Source: an uncultured Ruminococcus sp. (lineage in GTDB: Bacteria > Bacillota > Clostridia > Oscillospirales > Acutalibacteraceae). From it: DNA of 16,655 bases. Position numbers and translations under genes: made by a program. Location of the stretch: assembly GCA_902797525.1 (NCBI GenBank), contig CADBSZ010000119.1:1-16655 (forward strand). The letters are read 5' to 3'. Within the stretch, counting starts at the first letter, position 1. Every line of letters begins with the position of its first letter. The notes below the pieces were generated by a model. That model had not been told where the DNA came from, did no database searches, and saw only the letters and a program-made list of their open reading frames with translations. This document shows, one piece after another, positions 5,693-10,618 of this stretch.

Positions 5693-6940
5693 TTATGCGC
5701 GAATTTGACCGTTGCCGCGGATGATAAACTTCATGCTTGTTAGCTCGTTTAACCCCATGGGGCCTCTGGCATGCAGCTTTTGGGTGGAAATGCCGATTTC
5801 CGCGCCCAGGCCGAACTCGCCGCCGTCTGTGAAGCGCGTGGATGCGTTCACATATACCGCAGCCGAATCCACGCCGTCGGTAAACTTGTTCGCGGCGTTG
5901 TAGTCGTTGGTGATAATGCTTTCGCTGTGACCGGTGCTGTATTTCGCGATGTGGTCAAGCGCGTCGTCAAGGCTGTCAACCACCTTCACGGCGAGAATAT
6001 AGTCTAAAAATTCCACGGCGTAGTCGTTTTCCGTTGCGGGAATCACACACTCGCCCAAAACGGCGCGCGTTCTTTCGCAGCCGCGGATTTCCACGTTCTT
6101 TTTGTCAAGCTCTGCCTTAATCACGGGCAGGGCTTTTTCGGCGATGCTTTGGTGCACCAAAACGGTTTCAATCGCGTTGCATACCGAGGGGCGCGAGGTT
6201 TTGGCGTTGAAGATAATGCTCGCCGCCATGTCAATGTCGGCGCTTTCGTCAACGTATATGTGGCAGTTGCCCACGCCTGTTTCAATGACAGGCACCTTGG
6301 CGTTTTCAACCACGCTCTTAATCAGTCCTGCGCCGCCGCGCGGAATCAGCACGTCCAAATAATCGGAGAGCTGCATCAGTTCGGTTGCGCTCTGTCGGCT
6401 TGTGTCGGTGACAAGACCGATGCACGCGCGCGGAAAGCCCACGCGCTCAATCGCGCTGCACATCACTTCGGCAATCGCCTTGTTGGAGTTGATGGCTTCC
6501 TTGCCGCCGCGCAAAATCACCGCGCTGCCTGCTTTTAAACACAGCGCCGCCGCGTCGGAGGTCACGTTCGGGCGCGCCTCAAAAATAATGCCGATTACGC
6601 CCATGGGAACCGTTACCTTTTCCATGCGCAGGCCGTTTTTGAGGGTTCTTCCCTCAATCACTCTGCCGATGGGGTCGGGCTGCGCGGCAACCTGCCTAAC
6701 GCCGTCCGCCATGCCGAGGATTCTGCCCCCGTCCAGTCTTAAACGGTCGAGCAGCGAATCGCTCAGTCCTGCCGCCTTGCCGTTTTCAAGGTCAATGCTG
6801 TTCGCTGCGATAATTGCCTGCGCGTTTTCAACCAGCGCGTCGGCAATCGCGAGCAGCGCGTCGTTTTTCTTTGCGCCTGCGTTCATTAAAAAGCGCGCCG
6901 CCTGCTTGGCGTTTGCGCCCATGGTTTCGAGCTGCGTCAT
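5693..6940 (-). CDS. proA: Glutamate-5-semialdehyde dehydrogenase (gamma-glutamyl phosphate reductase)
   Basis: ProA reduces gamma-glutamyl phosphate with NADPH to glutamate-5-semialdehyde, the second step of proline synthesis from glutamate. The 415-residue length is normal. Visible signatures are PMGVIGIIFEARPNVT (112-127), the glycine-rich LRGGKEA (143-149), LIPRGGAGLI (198-207) and the catalytic cysteine in SRPSVCNAIET (Cys254). The ATG at 6940-6938 has an AGGAAGGTG site. It follows proB by 40 bases in the usual proBA order. Its 3' end meets the convergent small-protein cassette with only five bases between the stops. Confidence 0.97.
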   Translation of the reverse strand: MTQLETMGANAKQAARFLMNAGAKKNDALLAIADALVENAQAIIAANSIDLENGKAAGLSDSLLDRLRLDGGRILGMADGVRQVAAQPDPIGRVIEGRTLKNGLRMEKVTVPMGVIGIIFEARPNVTSDAAALCLKAGSAVILRGGKEAINSNKAIAEVMCSAIERVGFPRACIGLVTDTSRQSATELMQLSDYLDVLIPRGGAGLIKSVVENAKVPVIETGVGNCHIYVDESADIDMAASIIFNAKTSRPSVCNAIETVLVHQSIAEKALPVIKAELDKKNVEIRGCERTRAVLGECVIPATENDYAVEFLDYILAVKVVDSLDDALDHIAKYSTGHSESIITNDYNAANKFTDGVDSAAVYVNASTRFTDGGEFGLGAEIGISTQKLHARGPMGLNELTSMKFIIRGNGQIRA

Positions 6941-6980
6941 AAAAACACCTTCCTGTATTTGTTGTTAGGTAATCGCCGGA

Positions 6981-7766
6981 TTAGTGCTGTGCCAAAAATT
7001 TGGTTCCGGGGGTTTTGCCCTCAAAAATTTCGTAAATGGTTTTGGGATTTGAGCCGTTCATCACGTGCACCTCAATGCCGCGCTTGGTAGCGTAATCCGC
7101 CGCCTGCAGCTTGGTAATCATGCCGCCGGTGCCGCGGTTGGAGCCGGTGCCTGCCGCCATGTCCAAAATGGTTTTATTGATGTTGGTGACGACGTCAATC
7201 TTTTTGGCGTTGTCGTTGGTACGCGGATTCGAGTCGTACAGACCGTCGATATCGGTGAGAATCACCAGACGGTCGGCATTGATGATGTGCGACACAATCG
7301 CCGAAAGCATGTCGTTGTCACCGATGTTTTTGCCTTCCAGCTCATCGGTGGCAACCGTGTCGTTTTCGTTGATAACCGGAATCACGCCCATGCTCAGCAG
7401 TTCGTCGATGGTGTTGTTAATGTTTTCGCGTTTGCTTTCGGTTTCCACCGCGTCGGCAGTCAGCAGAATCTGCGCCACCGAATGGTTGTATTCACCGAAG
7501 ATTTTGTCGTACATAAACATCAGCTCGCACTGGCCGATTGCCGCCAGCGCCTGCTTCTTTTTGGCTTCGTTCGGGCGTTTGGAAAGTCCCGTTTTGCCCA
7601 TGCCGACGCCGATGGCGCCCGACGACACAAGCATAATGTCCTCGCCGCTGTTGTGCAAATCGGCAAGCACCTTGCACAGCGATTCCACGCGGCGGTAGTT
7701 GATTTTGCCGTTTTCATATGTCAGGGTGGAGGTGCCCACCTTGATAACGGTTTTCTGTTTTATCAT
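6981..7766 (-). CDS. proB: Glutamate 5-kinase, short form without PUA domain
   Basis: ProB phosphorylates the gamma-carboxyl of glutamate with ATP, the committed and normally feedback-inhibited step of proline synthesis. At 261 residues it consists of the amino acid kinase domain only; the E. coli enzyme has about 100 more residues forming a C-terminal PUA domain. Motifs are KVGTSTL near 9-15, VSSGAIGVGMGK near 47-58, PVINENDTVATDE near 129-141, GDND near 148, LTDIDGLYDSNPR near 169-181 and GTGGMITKLQAA near 212-223. The ATG at 7766-7764 lies about 12 bases past an AAGGAG site, a little long. The other start-like ATG in between is out of frame. Confidence 0.96.
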   Translation of the reverse strand: MIKQKTVIKVGTSTLTYENGKINYRRVESLCKVLADLHNSGEDIMLVSSGAIGVGMGKTGLSKRPNEAKKKQALAAIGQCELMFMYDKIFGEYNHSVAQILLTADAVETESKRENINNTIDELLSMGVIPVINENDTVATDELEGKNIGDNDMLSAIVSHIINADRLVILTDIDGLYDSNPRTNDNAKKIDVVTNINKTILDMAAGTGSNRGTGGMITKLQAADYATKRGIEVHVMNGSNPKTIYEIFEGKTPGTKFLAQH

Positions 7767-7801
7767 AAAAATCCATTACTCCTTATAAAAATCCAACTTA
7801 T

Positions 7802-7830
7802 ATTATAGCATAAGCCGTTCGGTACTGCAA
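7802..7830 (-). promoter_or_regulatory. SigA-type promoter for proBA
   Basis: On the minus strand there is a -35 TTGCAG (7830-7825), a 17-base spacer and a perfect -10 TATAAT (7807-7802). The predicted start near 7795 gives a short leader of about 30 bases, with no room for a T-box or riboswitch. Confidence 0.8.
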
Positions 7831-7840
7831 GTATTTCCAC

Positions 7841-7872
7841 AAAAAAGCAGGCTCCGTTTTTGCGGAGCCTGC
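7841..7872 (-). terminator. Rho-independent terminator of the pdxY-ECF operon
   Basis: A perfect 10-bp stem (GCAGGCTCCG at 7847-7856 with CGGAGCCTGC at 7863-7872) closes a six-base loop. On the minus strand it is followed by six T residues (7846-7841). It lies about 17 bases past the ECF S-component stop. Confidence 0.92.
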
Positions 7873-7889
7873 CGTGTCTGTCTGACTGA

Positions 7890-8429
7890 TTAATGAATTT
7901 TCTGCTTGAATTTTACCGCGTCCAGCGCCGCGCCGACAGCGATGAACAGCACCGCGCCCACTGCCGACTGCATCAAATTGAACGGAACCTCGGCAACCGC
8001 GGCGCCGACGTCGTACAGCACCAGATTGGCGGCAAAATAACCGCCGGCGGTGACCGCTGTGGTAAGAATCAGCTCGGCAATCAGGGTGAAACGCAGAATT
8101 TTACCGTTATTTTTCTTAAAAAGAAAATATCTTATCAAAAAGAACGGCAAAACGTTCAGCGATTTAATCAGCGCGGTCGGAATCGCCCACACGGGATAGC
8201 CCGACAGCAAATCCGCCAGTGCGCCGCCTAAGCCTGCCGCGATGAAGTTAAACGGCGCAGGCAGCACGCATGCCGCGAGGTACACCATCGAATCGCCTGC
8301 GTGCGCGTAGCCCAACGGCGCGGGGATTTTGATAAATGCGGTAGCAACGGTGACAAGCGCCGCAAACATGGCGGTGATTGCCAGCGTTTTGCCGTTGAAT
8401 CGTGTTTTTTTTGCTTTTAGGGTCTGCAT
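7890..8429 (-). CDS. ECF transporter S component, probably vitamin B6-specific
   Basis: This 179-residue integral membrane protein has about six hydrophobic segments (roughly 15-33, 46-62, 62-76, 80-104, 112-135, 145-170). Its composition and pattern match substrate-binding S components of group II ECF vitamin transporters, which share the EcfA/A'/T module encoded elsewhere. Typical features are the small-residue-rich first helix (ITAMFAALVTVATAF), the GYAHAGDSMVYLAA loop and the GLGGALADLLSGYPVWAI segment. It follows pdxY by one base (TAATATG), with its ribosome binding site AGAGGTG inside the end of pdxY, so the two are cotranscribed. That linkage points to pyridoxine, pyridoxal or pyridoxamine as ligand (PdxU-type). 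The substrate is inferred from context only. Confidence 0.85.
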   Translation of the reverse strand: MQTLKAKKTRFNGKTLAITAMFAALVTVATAFIKIPAPLGYAHAGDSMVYLAACVLPAPFNFIAAGLGGALADLLSGYPVWAIPTALIKSLNVLPFFLIRYFLFKKNNGKILRFTLIAELILTTAVTAGGYFAANLVLYDVGAAVAEVPFNLMQSAVGAVLFIAVGAALDAVKFKQKIH

Positions 8430-8430
8430 A

Positions 8431-9264
8431 TTATTTCACCTCTGCGAGAGTGTAAAGATTTTTTTCAAAATTGACGCCGTGCATCGGATTGTGCGGTTCG
8501 CCGACGGTGTCGGCAATTGCGCGCTCCGTAAACCGCGCGGCGGCTTCGGCGGCTTCCGTCAGGGATTTGCCGCTGAGCAAACAGCCGCACACCACGGCGG
8601 AAAAAATATCGCCCGTGCCCGAAAACCGTTCGCCGATTTTGTGCGAGCGGATGATTTCGGTTGTTGCGCCGTCCGTCACCAGATTGCAAATGTCGTTTTC
8701 GTGTGCAATTCCCGTGACAATGACGCCTTGTTTGGCGCAAACGGACTTTGCCAATGCCGCGATTTGTTCAAAGTAATCTTTTTCATGACAGCGCGCGGTC
8801 AATTCAAAAAAGTCAGCGTCCGTCAGCATGCACAGCTCGGTCAGGTTTGGCAGCAGCACATCGGCGCGGCGCGCAAGCGCTTTCATTTTCCGGCAGGCGG
8901 CACGGTCATAGGCAGGGTACCATTCGCCGTTGTCGCCCATCACGGGGTCAACTGCCACGAAGCAGTTGCCGCCGAACGCGTCGATAAACTGCAGCGCGTA
9001 ATCAATTTGTTTTCCGCCGGCGAAATAACCCGTGGCAATCGCATCAAAACGCTCGCCGCTTTGCTGCCACGCCTGCAAATATTGCGGCATGACCTCGGTT
9101 AAATCCTTGCAATAGGCGTGTGCGAATTCCGACTGACTGCTCAGCACCGCCGTGGGAACAGGGCAGGGTTGGTGTCCCATCACCGATAAAATCGGGATAA
9201 AAGCCGTCAGCGAGCATTTGCCGAACGACGACAAATCATTAATAACAGCGGCGCGTTTTGCCAT
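8431..9264 (-). CDS. pdxY: Pyridoxamine/pyridoxal kinase (PdxY family)
   Basis: This cytoplasmic ribokinase-superfamily enzyme phosphorylates B6 vitamers with ATP as the salvage route to pyridoxal phosphate. The 277-residue protein has the family N-terminus AAVINDLSSFGKCSLT (5-20), VDPVMGDNGEWY (105-116), LLPNLTELCMLT near 137-148, and the C-terminal anion-hole motif FSGTGDIFSA with catalytic Asp219. The ATG at 9264-9262 is preferred over one seven codons upstream (9285) because of the GGAGG site at about six bases and the conserved start. It heads an operon with an ECF S component. A weak promoter overlapped by a periodic GTAC array lies just upstream, suggesting regulation by B6 status. Confidence 0.92.
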   Translation of the reverse strand: MAKRAAVINDLSSFGKCSLTAFIPILSVMGHQPCPVPTAVLSSQSEFAHAYCKDLTEVMPQYLQAWQQSGERFDAIATGYFAGGKQIDYALQFIDAFGGNCFVAVDPVMGDNGEWYPAYDRAACRKMKALARRADVLLPNLTELCMLTDADFFELTARCHEKDYFEQIAALAKSVCAKQGVIVTGIAHENDICNLVTDGATTEIIRSHKIGERFSGTGDIFSAVVCGCLLSGKSLTEAAEAAARFTERAIADTVGEPHNPMHGVNFEKNLYTLAEVK

Positions 9265-9316
9265 AAAGACCTCCGTAACCGGCATTTTAAATCTGATAAA
9301 AACGGTATGTTTTAAC

Positions 9317-9356
9317 GGTACAGTCGCATTGTACTACAAAACTGTACTTTAAAAAA
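9317..9356 (-). promoter_or_regulatory. pdxY promoter region with GTAC sites at 13-bp spacing
   Basis: Three GTAC cores begin at 9318, 9331 and 9344, exactly 13 bp apart. The outer two also form the inverted repeat GTACAGT / ACTGTAC. On the minus strand TACAAT (9333-9328) serves as a candidate -10 and overlaps the middle site; the -35 position 17 bases upstream is only a T run. A poor -35 with repeats across it is what a promoter under an activator often looks like. A MocR/GntR-type PdxR is a natural candidate given the genes, but no regulator is encoded in the window. Confidence 0.5.
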
Positions 9357-9480
9357 TAGACAGTTTGAAGAAAATAAAAGAGGACAGATTAAAACAAAAA
9401 ATAACGGTCGGGCAGACAGGGTTATTGCTTTCCGGCACATGTCGCCCGACCGAAACTTTCCGGTTTCTATTTTAGCTTTC
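9353..9480. other. Intergenic stretch with a long-armed hairpin
   Basis: No gene fits here. A perfect 9-bp inverted repeat, CGGTCGGGC (9405-9413) with GCCCGACCG (9444-9452), encloses 30 bases. On the minus strand the right-hand side runs into a T-rich tail (TTATTTTTTGTTTT, 9404-9391), so it could be a second terminator or the 3' end of a small RNA. On the plus strand it is followed by a small GAAAC/GTTTC hairpin (9452-9467). The octamer CTTTCCGG occurs twice, in the loop and after the stem. I do not recognise a known riboswitch. Confidence 0.45.
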
Positions 9481-9481
9481 T

Positions 9482-9516
9482 AAAAAAAAGAGCGGCGCAT
9501 GCCGCTCTTTTCATTT
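9482..9516. terminator. Bidirectional Rho-independent terminator after the cohesin-like lipoprotein gene
   Basis: An 11-bp stem (AAAAGAGCGGC at 9486-9496 with GCCGCTCTTTT at 9501-9511) closes the loop GCAT. The minus strand continues in a run of eight T residues, so it terminates the lipoprotein gene. On the plus strand the tail TTTTCATTTT would also stop transcription coming from the hairpin region. Confidence 0.9.
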
Positions 9517-10400
9517 TATTCATAAACCGTCCAAACGCCTGCGCCGTTTGACAGCGTGCCGCCGGAGCCTGCATAAGTGCCGCCGTCGGTGTCGGACAGC
9601 ACCTCAAAGGTGATTGCCGGTTCGGTAACGCCTGTTTTCAATACTTCATACTCCACCGTGAGGAACTCATAGCCGGGGGAGGTAAAGTCGTAGCCGCTGA
9701 GCATCGAGCCGTTAAACTTGATGCGGCCGTCCAGCTTTGCGTTGATAATACTGCCGTAGTTTGCCGGCTCAATCAGCTTGGCTTTTGTCGCCTTGAGCAT
9801 GGAGGAATCATAAGTAACGGTGCCCTGATAGTTGACCATCATCTTCGGCACCTCTAAGAAGAAGGTGCAGACAACCTTGTCGCCGACGTCATAGGTCTTG
9901 CCGCCGACGGTCAGGTTTTTGGCGGTTTTGTCGGGCTCGGCCTTTTGGGTGGTGTTGCCCTTTTTAGCGTTATTCGGCTTGGTTTTGCGGGTGGCGTTGT
10001 CAACCGGCGCGCCGCTTTGCTGAACAACCCCGTTGCTGTCGGCTGCGCTGCCGCCGTTATTGCCGGAGTCGGTTTTGCTGTTTTGCTGAGCGCTGCCGCC
10101 TTGCTGAGCGCTGCCGCCTTGCTGAGTGCTGCTGCCGGACGCCGTCTTGGTTTCGGCGGTTTTGCTGTCGCTGCCGGTCGCGGTGCCTGTCGGCTCGGTG
10201 ACAATGCTGCCGTTTTCGTCAACATATACGCCGTTGACCGCCTTTGTCACAACCTGTGTTTCGGTAACAACCTTGTCCTCGGTTTTGGATTCCTCGCCGC
10301 CGCAGCCTGCCAGCGAGCTTACGGTAATCAGCGCGGTTGCCAGCACGGCGATTACCGAGCTGTAAAACGCGCGCTTGCCTGTTTTGTTGTTTTTGGTCAT
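9516..10400 (-). CDS. Surface lipoprotein with low-complexity spacer and C-terminal cohesin-like domain
   Basis: This 294-residue exported protein begins with a basic N-region, a hydrophobic segment (15-29) and the lipobox LAGC with lipidated Cys33. Residues 34-72 include TETQVVTKAVNGVYVDENG. Residues 73-161 are a Ser/Gly/Gln/Lys/Thr-rich spacer containing a QQGGSA repeat. Residues about 162-294 form a beta-rich domain whose pattern resembles cohesins: GDKVVCTFFLEVP, then VTYDSSMLKATKAKL (195-209), and FLTVEYEVLKTG before the last strands. Cohesins bind dockerins, and the divergent neighbour encodes a dockerin protein, so a surface anchoring role is plausible but inferred. The ATG at 10400-10398 follows a GGAAGTGG site; a TTG one codon earlier is less likely. 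Confidence 0.82.
   Translation of the reverse strand: MTKNNKTGKRAFYSSVIAVLATALITVSSLAGCGGEESKTEDKVVTETQVVTKAVNGVYVDENGSIVTEPTGTATGSDSKTAETKTASGSSTQQGGSAQQGGSAQQNSKTDSGNNGGSAADSNGVVQQSGAPVDNATRKTKPNNAKKGNTTQKAEPDKTAKNLTVGGKTYDVGDKVVCTFFLEVPKMMVNYQGTVTYDSSMLKATKAKLIEPANYGSIINAKLDGRIKFNGSMLSGYDFTSPGYEFLTVEYEVLKTGVTEPAITFEVLSDTDGGTYAGSGGTLSNGAGVWTVYE
10083..10126 (-). repeat. 18-bp tandem repeat encoding QQGGSA units in the lipoprotein spacer
   Basis: On the plus strand the unit TTGCTGAGCGCTGCCGCC occurs perfectly at 10083-10100 and 10101-10118, with a partial third copy to 10126. It encodes spacer residues about 92-106 in frame, so unit number could vary spacer length. Confidence 0.9.
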
Positions 10401-10460
10401 CAAACCACTTCCTTCACATTTTCTGTTTTCGCATACCTTCGCATATGCCTTGACATTGTT

Positions 10461-10489
10461 ATTATATCAAAGTGTTGTTAAAAAATAAA
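10461..10489 (-). promoter_or_regulatory. Extended -10 promoter of the lipoprotein gene
   Basis: On the minus strand a perfect TATAAT (10466-10461) is preceded by TGA, giving an extended -10 (TGnTATAAT). The -35 region TTTATT (10489-10484) is weak, with a 17-base spacer. The leader of about 55 bases contains the 8-mer TTCGCATA repeated 10 bp apart on the plus strand (10428-10435 and 10438-10445). Confidence 0.65.
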
Positions 10490-10547
10490 GCCCTTCCGAA
10501 AAATTCTCAAAAAAATGATTTTTTGCGCTTGCTTATGTGAAGGGCTT
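10488..10547. promoter_or_regulatory. Inverted 9-mer pair between the divergent lipoprotein and CotH-dockerin genes
   Basis: AAGCCCTTC (10488-10496) and its exact complement GAAGGGCTT (10539-10547) are 42 bases apart, enclosing an A7/T6 hairpin (10508-10525). The left copy overlaps the -35 region of the lipoprotein gene and the right copy lies in the -35/-10 spacer of the CotH gene. Read towards each gene both copies are GAAGGGCTT. They may be binding sites for a shared regulator. The alternative is that the arms form a minus-strand terminator, since T-rich sequence follows there, but no transcript that would need it is evident. Confidence 0.5.
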
Positions 10548-10557
10548 GTGATATGAT
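10529..10557 (+). promoter_or_regulatory. Promoter of the CotH-dockerin gene
   Basis: TTGCTT (10529-10534), a 17-base spacer and TATGAT (10552-10557) preceded by TGA (extended -10) form a plausible SigA promoter. The leader of about 55 bases is A/T-rich and ends in the GGCAGGGG ribosome binding site. Confidence 0.6.
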
Positions 10558-10618
10558 AAAAATAATCAAACATTTTAAAAAAATAATTGTCAATTTTTAA
10601 CCTGAAAGGCAGGGGTAA

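Noticed and set aside
7065..7808. Plus-strand frames of 247 and 195 codons over proB
   Set aside because: They are antisense shadows of proB; codon content is that of the reversed kinase.
8329..9102. Plus-strand frame of 257 codons over pdxY and the ECF gene
   Set aside because: It spans two genuine opposite-strand genes and their junction, and shows no protein motif.
9152..9352. Plus-strand frame of 66 codons starting within pdxY and crossing its promoter
   Set aside because: No ribosome binding site and mostly antisense to pdxY; the tail end overlaps the promoter and GTAC array.
9405..9452. Known riboswitch
   Set aside because: The sequence does not show the conserved core of any class I can recall (c-di-GMP, THF, fluoride, ZTP, guanidine), and the flanking gene orientations do not place it in a leader.
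10488..10547. Inverted 9-mers as a simple terminator
   Set aside because: The T-rich tail on the minus strand allows it, but the region lies between two divergent start sites with no transcript to end; a regulatory reading fits better.
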